A DNA stretch of 64,000 nt from Adineta vaga (taxonomy: Eukaryota > Rotifera): NCBI GenBank assembly GCA_021613535.1, contig CP075495.1, forward strand, positions 1,612,001 through 1,676,000, read 5' to 3'. A model generated the notes under the pieces. That model saw nothing but the letters and a program-made list of their open reading frames with translations, searched no databases and was not told where the DNA came from. This document shows, piece by piece, positions 49,001 through 59,864 of the stretch. Position 1 is the first letter of the stretch. Each line of letters begins with the position of its first letter. A program made the position numbers and the translations under genes.

Positions 49001-49211
49001 TCTTCGTTCTAATTGACGTGATATTATGTTTATTCTAATTATTTGACAAATATACATTGGTTCTATATGTATGTTAAGAGACCAGACGTTCTTTCCATTA
49101 TTAGATATATGATTTGTTAAAAAAGAAGAAAGTCTAAATATTGATACCAGATGTGCTGTTATTGTTGTTGAAAATTAAAATGCAATTCTTTCCATAAAAA
49201 AAATCAGAAGT
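46083..49211. other. 3.1-kb gene-free region rich in simple repeats
   Basis: No coding sequence recognised. Short microsatellites occur: GA-rich at about 46192, CT at about 46689-46706, GTC at about 46743-46756 and CTT at about 47213-47226. It is the longest stretch without a gene in the window and could hold distal regulatory elements or an unrecognised RNA. Confidence 0.4.
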
Positions 49212-50594
49212 ATGCCACTCATGGCTAAAGAAAATCCCACTTATGTGATCAGCGATCAAAATAAAAAATGTTGCCGTTCAATATCAGTTAGAGAACTATG
49301 TAAAATTATTACTCAAATTCTTATTCCTCTTATGATTGGAATATTTACAATTGTTATCACTTTACAACAACATTATACAGGAAAAGAAAATCGAAAAAAA
49401 GATTTAGAAATAGCTGCTGAACTTCGACAACAACAACTTCGATTGGATGAACAACGTCGCAGTCAAGAACTCGCTCTTGATGAAGCTCGACGTGCACAAG
49501 ATCTTTCAATTGCTGATAATAATCATCGTGATTCAGTTTTTAATATTTATATACGTGATCTAAGTAATCTTCTTCTCATTAATAATTACAATCTAAGTCG
49601 ACCTTTACTCAATTCTATCATACGACCAATGACATTAACAGTTTTACGACAAATTGATTCATCAAGAAAAATACTTCTTTTAAAATTTCTTTATGAATCA
49701 AAAATGATACGAACTGATTTTGAAGATACTCGTGTAGATCTTTCCGATGCAGATCTAAGTCATATTCATTTCGGAGCCATACATATGCAATATCTATCAT
49801 TACCCGGTGCTTTATTGATTAATACTACCTTTGTTCGTACGGATCTTACTTTTGCCGATTTTCAAAGAGCTGATTTAACAGATTCTATATTTATGAATAG
49901 TACTCTTGCTGAAGTATCTTTCTATCGAACACGTCTCATTCGTGCACAGTTTTTTCACTCAAATTTCTTTCGAACTGATCTTTCTCTTGCTGATCTTACT
50001 CAATCGACTATTACTCTTTCACAATTACAAACATCTTCGTCATACAACGAAGCGATCTTACCTAATGGAGAAAAAACTAGTGGAAAAGGTCTCATTACAT
50101 CTGAAGATCGATGTTCATTGAAGAATTGGAATATTCATCCGGTAAATACAATCAATCTTACTAATCATTGTCAGTTTGTTGGCTTACAAGATGATATCAG
50201 CATGCGATATGATTTGCATATTTATATTCAGCGAAGATTATTCGAAAAACAGCACGCTTTATTAGAACTTCATCTCAAAGCATCAATGCAATATTCAAGG
50301 AAAATGAATGTGACTTTCATTTTTTATAAAGAAGAAAATACAAGTGATGAAATTGATCGAAGTATGAATATCATTATTGAGATTTATAGATAATGTTATA
50401 TTTAAATTCTAGGATCTGGTATAACTATTGCTGAAATAACTGAACCATCTGACAAATCTCTTTCAAAACAATGGATTTCAGCGACATATCCACGAAATGC
50501 GCGTTTTCTAACGATTGATATAGCTATAAACAAAGGAGACAGATTGAGTGATTTTGAATTTTATATTCAACATTTTGATTATATGCAAGTCTAA
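49212..50594 (+). CDS. Membrane-anchored coiled-coil pentapeptide-repeat protein
   Basis: Exons 49212-50361 and 50413-50594, with a 51-bp intron, give 443 residues. The order is a cytosolic start, one membrane helix (IITQILIPLMIGIFTIVITL, about 33-52), a charged heptad-like helix (LRLDEQRRSQELALDEARRA), a helical region with SNLLLINNYNLSRPLLNSII, and then pentapeptide repeats of the A(D/N)LxX type (DLSDADLSH, GALLINTTF, TDLTFADFQRADL, TDLSLADL) forming a right-handed beta helix. A beta-rich C-terminal domain follows. Pentapeptide proteins are mostly bacterial. This membrane/coiled-coil form is, as far as I recall, greatly expanded in bdelloids. Its function is unknown, and a membrane-bound binding scaffold is inferred. 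The exon 1 donor (GTATGA at 50362) is chosen because it restores frame into SGITIAEITEPSDK. Confidence 0.8.
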
Positions 50595-51194
50595 CTTGTA
50601 TTTTATTGCTTTGTTTATATTGTAAATACATATTCTTAAAAAAAAAAGAAAAGGGAAAGTTGAGTACAACTATTAGTTGATCTTAATGATTTTCAACTCT
50701 CATTAAAATTCTGAATAATGTATCCGTCCGTTTATGTGATAACCTTCGAAAGAAGAGACAAGTCGTGGTGAAATTTTCTGCACAGTTCAGTCTCATCAAT
50801 ATCTCGGTCAAGTTCAAAGATGAGAATGATCCCTACAGAGATATTTTACAAGAAACATATATGGATCGACTCAGTTTTGAACTAAATCGTAGTTGTCTAG
50901 ATAACTCTCAAATGATCAGTAGTTTTGTGGTTTCCCAAATGCCTGGCTTTCTACCTAGTCAAAAAGAATATCAAATGGTAAAAGCCCAATCTCCATAGTT
51001 ATTCATATCGCTGAGCTATTATGCAAATATTGATGCACAGACATTCCAGTATGACTCATCTCTCTCTCTCTCTTTTGCACTTTTTCAGTACACGTAACTT
51101 CCGGATGAAATCCGAAGTTTCCGTATTTTTTCACTCTGACATACATTTCAGCTTCTTTGATGAATGATATATGTAGAAAGAATAAATATTAGAA
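50595..51194. other. Intergenic region between convergent genes
   Basis: Contains a CT repeat at about 51060-51073. A 77-codon open frame without ATG (50765-50998) is not supported as a gene. Confidence 0.5.
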
Positions 51195-52478
51195 TTAAAG
51201 AAGGTCACAACTACGAGAATTTTCTTTCGATGTTTTTGGATTTTTCTGAGTTGATTGCAATGAAGGATTATCATTTGTTGTATTGTGAGGTTTCTTATCA
51301 TTTGTATTTGAATTCGAAGTTAAGTTTTCATCGTCATTTTTATTCTTGTTCATACGTATCGAATTTGATTCAATCTCACTTTTCAATTTTTGATAATTCT
51401 CAAGGAAATCATTCTTTGTAAAATCAATATAAAGATCAGCACCTAAAAGAAGTCCTAACCAACCTGTTGGCTTGTATTTTGGTTGTAAAAGTAACGGAAT
51501 CATAGGTTTTTGTTGAACAAATGCATATTCAGCTTCTTTTTGACAATTACGCGATTCACTATATTTTTCCGTTATACAATAGATAATAATATCTGAATCT
51601 TCAATAGCTTTTGCCATAGCAAGAAGAGTACTGCCATGCATTTCTTCCAAATCAATCCATACTTTATAACCATCATTTGTTAAGGAATTATAAATATCAC
51701 GACAGAGTGGTTTCGAAACATGATTATAACTAATCATCAGTCGAGATTTGTTTATTATCGGTTTACCAGACTGAGAAATACCGATTGATGGAGCCCTTTT
51801 ACTATTTACGTCTTCTGGCGATGAATCACGTCGCTGTGGTCGACTTGAAAAACGAAATTGTGAAAAAGGGTCATCAGCAGGTTTTTCTTGTTTACTCCCT
51901 ACTGAAGGCAAAGATGAAGGTTTTGCGGCAATTATCGGACGATTTGGCTTTGATGGAGGAGGAGGAGGAAGAGGAAGTTCGCACGATGCACTGGGCGATT
52001 CTATATCATTGTAATCCTCATCGGCTTCATATTCGATGCCAGGCTGATCTTCTTTAGAATAATGTACCGGTGTTTCATGAACATGTGATTGGAGAAGTTG
52101 CTTTTTAAATAAACTATCTGCAGTTTCTTCATTGTTATCTTTATAAGAAGAACGTTGTTGAAATTTTTCAAGACAAGAGCGAAGCTGATTATGCAAGTTA
52201 GAGATTGTTGAAGTATTCTTTGTTGTGATTGCATCGCTCAATTTATCAAGTGTATCTCTAAGTGTACTGAAAATAGATTCGCATCCATTTGATTTAATAG
52301 TAGTTTCAATTTGTACGGCGGATGTATGAGTAAAAATTTTAATAAATTCCGTAATTATATCGAAGATCGATGCAAATTGTAGAAGCGACGTTTGATTTAC
52401 AGTGTAGACTCGATGAAGAATTATCATGGTGTTTTTTGTAGAAACAATATCTTCAACAAATGTTGTGTGCTCATCCAT
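51195..52478 (-). CDS. TIR-domain protein with C-terminal CaaX-like motif
   Basis: Intronless frame of 427 residues. Residues 1-115 look helical. A Pro-rich, disordered linker (about 150-240, with PLPPPPPSKPNRP) follows, then a TIR domain (about 245-370) beginning SRLMISYNHVSKPLCRDIYN, with VWIDLEEMHGS and IIIYCITEKYSES. The motif S-x-x-C-x-x-E (SRNCQKE, Glu315) has the same spacing as the catalytic Glu motif of NAD-cleaving TIR domains such as plant TIRs and SARM1. This suggests NADase activity rather than only adaptor binding (inference). The protein ends in CDLL, a CaaX-like signal whose final Leu favours geranylgeranylation, so it may sit on membranes. The tail before it is Asn/Lys-rich. 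It does not match a named TLR, MyD88 or SARM1 architecture. Confidence 0.8.
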   Translation of the reverse strand: MDEHTTFVEDIVSTKNTMIILHRVYTVNQTSLLQFASIFDIITEFIKIFTHTSAVQIETTIKSNGCESIFSTLRDTLDKLSDAITTKNTSTISNLHNQLRSCLEKFQQRSSYKDNNEETADSLFKKQLLQSHVHETPVHYSKEDQPGIEYEADEDYNDIESPSASCELPLPPPPPSKPNRPIIAAKPSSLPSVGSKQEKPADDPFSQFRFSSRPQRRDSSPEDVNSKRAPSIGISQSGKPIINKSRLMISYNHVSKPLCRDIYNSLTNDGYKVWIDLEEMHGSTLLAMAKAIEDSDIIIYCITEKYSESRNCQKEAEYAFVQQKPMIPLLLQPKYKPTGWLGLLLGADLYIDFTKNDFLENYQKLKSEIESNSIRMNKNKNDDENLTSNSNTNDKKPHNTTNDNPSLQSTQKNPKTSKENSRSCDLL

Positions 52479-53543
52479 AATGTTTTTTCTCTTTGTAAAT
52501 TGTTTGAAATAATAGTATCTATAAATGTTTAGAGTAAAGAATTTTACAATTTAAAAGAATTACATCTACTTTTTCTTCTTTTATTGCGTTGCTTATCATA
52601 AAATTCTTCCTTCCTGCCATATTAGTTATTGTCACGCTAGAAACAGACTCTTTGATGAATGAAAAAACTCCGATAATGTGAATAATACGTAAAAAGCGCA
52701 AGTTACATTCACAATCAAGTACATTAATCACATTATTTCGAAATGATACGAAATAAATGATCGATTCCAGTTTTATAACGTGTCATCGATTAATAATCTG
52801 CTTTTCGACACTTCAGTTTGTATCTATCTATCTTTTTTTCCTTACAAGTTGTATAATTTATTCATAAATGAAACTAAACGTCAAAACTAATAAAAAAAGA
52901 GAATCTTCATTATTACATTGGATTATCTCAAATTAGTGACAACGACATTTTAGTACCATATATTAAGCTTTCTACGTAGAATCATCGAGAAAAACTAACC
53001 TATATGATCATACTTAAAATTTATCAGCATTTTTTTAATAACTTTTGATAGAAACAAAATAAACAGCTGCAATTTTCACTAAACCAAAAGAATTTCTAAT
53101 ATTGATTTCTACAATATCTTTGTAACTATCGGAAAAATATTTCTTTCAAAAAACAATCTTATTCATCTCAATCTTTCACAGTTTAAGTTTTACATCTGAT
53201 TATTGAAATTTCACAGTAATAAACATCTTACGAGATAGATTTGTTTGTAAAAAGAAACTTTTATCAAGTTTAATATATGGTAACTAAGATATCGTTTTCA
53301 CTACTTTGAGATATACCTATGTATTGAATACGATAGTTGTCGATTAAATATTTACATAAAGAGAAAAAAGTGAATAATATTCTTTTTAAAAGTGAAAGGA
53401 AGCAAGTGAAAACATGAATAAAAGAGACAAAAAATTGATTGAAAGACTTATTCGTTAGAAAAGAAAACGAATAAAAAAAAGAAAAACGAAACATCAATTA
53501 AACAAACAAGAGATCATTTGAAGAAGAAAAAGAAAGTTAGTAT
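52479..53543. other. Intergenic region
   Basis: AT-rich, no supported coding sequence. Should contain the promoter of the TIR gene and the 3' end of ARMC2. Confidence 0.5.
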
Positions 53544-56500
53544 TATGTTTGATCATTGATTTGAAAATATTTATTTTCATCAACTAAACGTTGATATAAA
53601 CGTGATGCAACAGGAAAATATTCTTCATTCCATAATTGTTTGTTTACTTCATCTAATTCAGTATCATCAGTTGTTTCAAGACTATTTTCATCTACAAATT
53701 TGTTAGTTTTCAATTAAAAAATGAATTTCCATTCAAATAATTATCTTACGTAAAGATTCTTCGAAAAGACCGAACAATATTTTCAATTGATCATTAGTAA
53801 ACCAAAGAGATTGATTATCAGATTTTTCATAATTATTATCACAATAATTCCATAATGCTTTACAAACAAGACTAAAAACATAAGGTTTATCATAAATCAT
53901 ATTATCTCTAAAACATAAATTTACCTTGATAATTGCCAATCCGATTGAATAGAATATTCGAATATATTTATTAAACTATTTCAAATAAAACGAAAGAAAT
54001 ATTTTCTAAATGAAATTCTTGATTTTTTCTTACCTATCAATTCCATCATAAATTTTTAAACATTCTCTTTTATCTTCATCAACAGTTAAGTTAATTACAA
54101 CTCCAATAACTGCATATAACAATTCAATATTATTCGAACGACAATGATGAATTGCCAAACGATCAACTAAAATATATAAGAAATTCTTTTCTATTCAACA
54201 TTTTCTTTTTTCTTTACCTTTACACTTCATTAAAATATCTCGAATTCTTTTAGCTCTTGATAGATTTCCTAGAACACGAAATGCTTCTACAACACAATCC
54301 ATTTTCTCTTCATTTCGAATATATTTAACCAATACTAAAATATAATATAAAACAATGAAAAACTAATCTTTCATTTACATTGAGCAAGTGTTTCAGCATT
54401 TCGAATAATATAACTTTGTGGATCATCATAATATGATAAATTATTCAAAGCCATTAAAACATGAACAAGTAATTCTTCACTATGTTGACTTGGAGCTTCT
54501 GAAAAGAAAAAACAGGAAAGAATTATTTGTTAGTATGAAAGATGTGAAGTTTTTGTTTTTACTAAGAAGTTTAAATAGAAGATCAATACAATCATCACGT
54601 CGAATAATTGTTAATCCATTGTCTTGTGAAATAGCCAAATTACTTAATACACGAATAACTTTATTAATTACATTTTCAATTGAACGAAATTGATTTAGAT
54701 TCGTATCATCTACATGATCAACATCTTGACTAACAGAATCATCATTATCAAGTTTTTCTGGTTTTAAAACCTTGACAAAGAAAATGATTTAGTTAGAAAC
54801 AAAAAAAAACATATCATAATCAAACAAACATACAAGTGAATCAAGTTGAATATATGAATGTAAAAGTTTTGTTAACGTTTGTAAAGCATGAGAATCTTTC
54901 ATAAATATTATACGAGCATCTTCACTTTTAGCCATCATATTACCAAGAATAAAACAAACACGAACAATCAATGGCTAGAAATTGAAAATTTTATTTCTAA
55001 TCGACATTTTCTTGTTAAATCTAAAACATACCTGATTACTTTCATGTTTAATAAGTATTTTAAGAAATGATCGATAACATGTTGAACATTGCACAAGTTT
55101 TAGACAACAATCTGTATGTTGAGTTAATTTACTAAAAGAAAGAAAGAAAGATTTTTATTATTAACAAAATATTCATATTTACCTTAGTATTCGTGCGATA
55201 TTTTTCATTAAATCTCCATGAGTTTTATCTGTAAAATATTTCAATATAAATACTAAACGATCAATCAAATCATAGGTTAAAAATTCTCGACGATTCACAT
55301 CGTTTTCTGCTAAATTTCTCAATGCATCGGTTAACTAAATTAAAAAGTAAAAAGAAAGATTTTTTTTATGAAAATATATTTCATAATTTACCAATGTTAA
55401 ACAATCACGTAATCGTTGATGAATGTCAGTTTGATCTTTTAACTAAATAGAAAACAAAACAAATTTATTCGAGATGAAAAAATGAATATTTCAAATTACT
55501 TGAAGAAGATTTTCTAATGTTGTTTTCAACAATGGAAATGGTTTCTTCTCAGAAATTAAACCAATTAATTCATTATTCACAGTTAAATTTTTCAATGTTG
55601 TACAAAAATAAGCTGTTGATTCGAGATTTTGTGCCATATCAATACGTGGAATTGTTTCAAATAGAAGATCTAAGAATTCGAAATGAGAAAATCAAGTTTT
55701 TACGTTATGATTTTCTTACCAATGATATTTGTCTTTAAAAAGAAATGATCATTTTCTGTACTAGAACTTAGTTCAGCAATAATACGCATAATATTTCGTA
55801 AATTATTTGAACTGCTCACTTGAAACTAAAAATAGATTTTAAAAGCAAGATGAAATTAATGATTATATTCATTGATTCACTTACAGCAAGACTTAAACGA
55901 GCAACATGAAATTTAATAATTGTATTATCCGATTCAATAAAACCAAATAGAGTTTTGAGTAATTCACCTCGTTTTTTATTACTTTTCTTTCCAAAGAAAT
56001 TATGTTTTAATAAAGCATTATAAAGATCATTACAAGTTCGATCGTATTGTTCGTAATGTTTTTCTATAAAAGATAGTTTAAAAATGATACATTCAATTTA
56101 AGAACGAAAGAATCAAAAAATTTATTTTACTACTTTTATAAGCAGTGATCATTGTTTCGATCAATGGACCTATTTCATGTTTCCAAATGAGACTTTCATC
56201 TGAGGATTCAGAATCTAGAATGAATTTAGAAGAAATAGATTGCTAAAGAAAATCGAATTGAAAATAATCACTTCGATGAGTTGTTGTTGTAGATGAAGCA
56301 GTTGATCGTTGATGATTTGCAGGTAGAGGGGGTTTTGTTTGAGCTGATGTATTCGTATCATTCGAACGTATTTGTTCTTGTGGTGATTGATGGTTTGTAG
56401 TTAGAGAAGGTCTTGCTTGTGTTGATGTGTTTGTATTATTCGAACGCATTTGTTCCTGTGATGATTGATGATTTGTAGGTAAAGGAGGTTTTGTTTGAGT

Positions 56501-57147
56501 TGATGTGTTGGTATCATTCGAATGTATTTGTTCTTGCGATGATTGATGATTTAGTTTTGAAAGTCTTGGTGGTGCAACTACTGTTGGAACAATAGGATCC
56601 GGTATACCTGCCACTAATCCTACGATAAAGAATGACATTATAAACACAAATAGTAGAGATTCATTTACCTTTTGAACTTCGTCGTTTTGCTTCCACAGGC
56701 TAGAAAAGAATACAGGTAAAGAAAAACAAATGAGAAATTTTGAAAAAAAAAAGATCTTTCTTACTCGACTTGATCCTGGCCGTGATTCTGTTTCGTAATC
56801 AATGGACGGCGCACTAATTAGAAAAATGTGAAAATCAAACGATACATTTCGAATATTTGCTTTCTTTTCTCTTACGTAAATGAACTAGGCTCGTGATTTA
56901 ATTTACTTAATGTATATCTCGAATCATCACGTGGTGTATATGGACGTGTTGTTGGCATATCTTTTAAGGATTGTTTAGCATCATTAATAATTTTTGATGG
57001 TACATTTTCAACCCATGATGGAATTTCATAGAAAGCCATTGGACTCTCTCGACTATTTCGACGATTAATGACTGTCGATGGTGAATATGCCGTAGGATTT
57101 TCACGACCGGATGCTGAATGAGTACTCCCACTTGGTGAATTACTCAT
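53544..57147 (-). CDS. ARMC2: Armadillo repeat-containing protein 2 homologue
   Basis: Many exons of about 100-300 bp on the reverse strand, from ATG 57147 to TAA 53544-53546. The N-terminus has IINDAKQSLKDMPTTRPYTP, matching the AR..L..VRTQRPFTP start region of human ARMC2. A low-complexity Ser/Thr/Asn/Gln region with three 26-residue repeats follows, and then armadillo-type repeats. Conserved pieces are VRVCFILGNMMAKSEDAR, SLVCKALWNYCDN and the last exon FPVASRLYQRL. ARMC2 is needed for assembly of sperm flagella and motile cilia (radial spokes/central pair), and rotifers are heavily ciliated. The repeat insert appears specific to this lineage. Its start is about 415 bp from the divergent CIR1 start. 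Confidence 0.82.
56311..56544 (-). repeat. 78-bp coding tandem repeat, three units
   Basis: Three units of exactly 78 bp (26 codons) inside the ARMC2 homologue, each encoding a segment like SQEQIRSNDTNTSTQTKP. Units start at 56311, 56389 and 56467. A fourth, partial unit lies upstream in the protein. Confidence 0.9.
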
Positions 57148-57562
57148 GATACAAAACAATATCTCGATATTCTATTCTTCTTTAATTTATCTAGAAAGAC
57201 AATAAACATTCAGTGAGTCATTCATCTATTTCACATATTTATATGAAAAGGAAAAAAAATATTTTCCATTGACATGATTATCGTCATTACTGGTATATCA
57301 ACGCAAATGTTTCCATGACAACGAATCATCGATGAAATAAAATTTATAAAAAAAACAATAATTTATTTGAAATCTAAAAGTTTTATTTATTATGAAAAAG
57401 ATTTTTTTCATAAAAATTAATGAAGTCCAATGTATAAAACAACAATGGGTAAACTATGGATTTTGTTTATTTCTTTCATCAGTTCACTTTCATCATCACA
57501 TTACATATATATACATCGTTGATTTAGTTTGTTAAAATTCAACTTCGAAGAAAACTGCAATC
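57148..57562. promoter_or_regulatory. Divergent promoter region ARMC2/CIR1
   Basis: 415 bp between two oppositely oriented start codons, so both promoters must be here or overlap. AT-rich, without recognised motifs. Confidence 0.5.
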
Positions 57563-58465
57563 ATGGGAAAGGTAAGAATTTCATGTTTTCTTCTTGTTTT
57601 AAAATGATATATATATGAAATGATTGATTTAGGGTTTCGAAAATTATATGTCAAAAAAATGGTTTCACCCAACCAATATGGGAAATATGAGACGTAAATA
57701 TATGGCTGAACAGAAATCATCGAATGAAAAACGTCGTCAACAAGAATTACGTGAACAATATGAACGTGAACAAGAACTTTTCTCGAATAAACAATTGATG
57801 GGTGATGAGAAAGCTCGTGCAGGTTTATCATTTATGTACAATCCACCAGCTGGTATTGCTAAACAAGAAGAACCACAAAATCAAGATCAAGAACTTCGAC
57901 GAGAAGATGGAACATTAATTATCAATAAAGATGAACCAAAATTCGAATGGCAAAGAAAATATAATGCACCAAGAGAATCATGGGCTAAAAATGATGATAA
58001 AATTCGTGATCAACCATTTGGTATTGAAGTGAGAAACGTAAGTTTGATGAATTTACTTTGATGATATGTTCTAAACGAAATTTTTAATTTTTTTTCTAGG
58101 TTCATTGTTTAAAATGTCGAAAATGGGGTCATATTAATACGGATAAAATCTGTCCGTTATATGGCAAATCTCGTCTACTTAATGACACGGCTGATCCAAT
58201 AACACAATTAGCTTTAGCACAAAATATGCGATCAACAAATGATTTAATTGATGATTTACAAACGAAAGGTTTAGCTATGCGACGTAATGGTGCTGAACAT
58301 ATGATGATTCATCAAGATGCTGATCGAACGGAACTTTCAACTCAAAGCAAATCAGATGAATCAAAAATGGAATTAGATTTTCTTAAACAATTACCGAGAA
58401 AAACCAAACATAGTCTAATGAAACGATTGAAACATCTTCAAAGACATGGAGCATTGAAAGTGTAA
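57563..58465 (+). CDS. CIR1: CIR1, corepressor interacting with RBPJ
   Basis: Exons 57563-57571, 57633-58037 and 58100-58465 give 259 residues. The first exon encodes only MGK and fits the family's MGKSFANFM start (here [18 protein letters not shown]). Further matches are [65 protein letters not shown] and a zinc knuckle ([17 protein letters not shown]). A C-terminal [12 protein letters not shown] motif follows. The long Arg/Ser-rich tail of vertebrate CIR1 is absent, so the protein is shorter. In animals it links the Notch effector RBPJ to histone deacetylase complexes and also associates with splicing factors. It is the first gene of a close same-strand cluster. Confidence 0.92.
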
Positions 58466-58568
58466 TTATTTTGTTTGTTTTTGCGACGAAAAAAAAAGTC
58501 ATGAAAATTTACTCGCGATTGTTTATCTTTTAAATATGTTCAATAAATAAATATACATATATATATAT

Positions 58569-58618
58569 ATATACATCTGTTGTAGATAATTCTTGAAATT
58601 AAATATTAACACTAACTT
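58569..58618 (+). promoter_or_regulatory. Possible trans-splice acceptor before Hikeshi
   Basis: A TA repeat and CTGTTGTAG with AG near 58584, about 35 bp before the ATG and about 120 bp after the CIR1 stop. Such spacing would suit a spliced-leader acceptor in an operon, but it is not proven. Confidence 0.25.
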
Positions 58619-59457
58619 ATGTTTTCAATACTCATCGCTGGCCGGTTGGTAAGTTTTGACATGCAATAATTATATATATATATATATTAGATTCATTTTC
58701 TCAGCCACAAGTTAATTTTCAACAAGTCAGTGAAACTCAATTCGTCATACCAGTATCAGATGTTGATCATGTCAATCATCTCGTTGTCTTTATGACAGGT
58801 CAAATACCATTCCCAGAAAACTACGGAGGAGGTGGCAAGTATCATGTAATATCGTTTTTCTATATCTTTTTATTTTACAACATATTTTTCTTCATTGTAG
58901 TCTATTTCAGTTGGCCAAGTACAGAAGGACCATCATGGATTTATTTAGGGAAAATAACGAATACAAAACCAAGTGCCATCTTTCGTATCAATAAACTTAA
59001 AGGTAAATATTTATATCTTATTAAAATAATTTTTCCACGACGTAGATCACAATCCATAATATAGATGGCGCCACTCGTGTACTGTAATATGAATTCTCGT
59101 CTTCTTGTTATAGATAATGAATCAAAAACTGGTTCTGGATTAGCATCAGCACTGTTCAGTGCTTTTCAACATCAAACAGCCATACCTACCGATGGTCTAC
59201 TCGGTATTAGTGTTGAGCCCTTAACTCAACTTGAACAACAAGTTCAACCAAGTGATGTAACTCCATCAACTGTAGCATCGAATGTTGAATTTGTTTCTAA
59301 AATGCTCAATAATTTCGTCAATTATGTCACATCATTTGTTCAAACTGTTCCAGGAACATCAGAACAAATCGTTCCATTAAGTATTGTTCAAACTTGGTAT
59401 ACTAATTTTCAACGACGTATTACCGAGAATCCTAATTTTTGGAAACAAACAAACTAA
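58619..59457 (+). CDS. HIKESHI: Hikeshi, HSP70 nuclear import carrier
   Basis: Exons 58619-58648, 58705-58834, 58901-59002 and 59114-59457 give 201 residues, close to the human 197. The start MFSILIAGRL equals the family's MFGCLVAGRL. Other matches are HVNHLVVFMTGQIPFPENYG, VYFSWPSTEG, KPSAIFRINKLK, GISVEPL, MLNNFVNYVTSF and WYTNFQRRITENPNFWK. The protein carries HSP70 into the nucleus during heat stress, which is relevant to stress-tolerant animals. The end of exon 2 is unusual: the length-preserving splice uses GCAAGT at 58835, a GC-AG intron, while a GT donor three bases upstream would drop one Gly. The intron before the last exon spans an acceptor-like AG at 59064, and only the AG at 59113 keeps the frame. 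Confidence 0.92.
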
Positions 59458-59504
59458 TCTACATTATTTTAATAAAATAAAACTGTTCTTCTTCATCTAA
59501 TGTT

Positions 59505-59520
59505 TCTTTCTCTTTTCTAG
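59505..59520 (+). promoter_or_regulatory. Polypyrimidine-AG acceptor upstream of RPS21
   Basis: TTTCTTTCTCTTTTCTAG lies between the Hikeshi stop and the RPS21 start with no donor exon visible. It may close a 5'-UTR intron or serve as a spliced-leader acceptor. Confidence 0.35.
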
Positions 59521-59582
59521 TTATCTTATTATTAATCTTTTTAGATATATCTATATTATCTTTGTTAATCAACCAATTAACC

Positions 59583-59864
59583 ATGCAAACCACAGACATC
59601 GTCCCAACAGCTGATCAAATTGAATTGTATGTTCCAAGAAAATGTGCTGCCAGTAATAAAATCATTGCTGCTAAAGATCATGCTGCTGTTCAATTAGATA
59701 TCGCCGAAGTTGACGAACATACAGGTCGAATGACTGGTAAAAGTCGAACATATGCCTTATGTGGTTCAATTCGTATGATGGGTGAAAGCGATGATTCAAT
59801 TGTACGATTAGCTGCACGTGATGGTTTTATTAGCAAAGGATATTTTCTCAGAGAAAGCAAATAA
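59583..59864 (+). CDS. RPS21: Ribosomal protein S21 (eS21)
   Basis: Single-exon frame of 93 residues from the ATG at 59583. The eS21 core is plain: [20 protein letters not shown], then [40 protein letters not shown] and GFISKGYF. It is ten residues longer than the human protein, with a small N-terminal extension before ELYVPRK. It belongs to the 40S subunit and is needed for late 18S rRNA maturation. It starts 125 bp after the Hikeshi stop on the same strand, right behind a pyrimidine-rich acceptor, which raises the question of joint transcription. Confidence 0.95.
   Translation: MQTTDIVPTADQIELYVPRKCAASNKIIAAKDHAAVQLDIAEVDEHTGRMTGKSRTYALCGSIRMMGESDDSIVRLAARDGFISKGYFLRESK

Noticed and set aside
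50765-50998. 77-codon open frame behind the pentapeptide-repeat gene
   Set aside because: No ATG start, no splice link to the upstream gene found and no recognised domain.
59064-59113. Exon start at 59065 for Hikeshi (an open frame with ATG begins there)
   Set aside because: Joining there gives an immediate stop in the correct phase. Only the acceptor at 59113 continues the Hikeshi protein.
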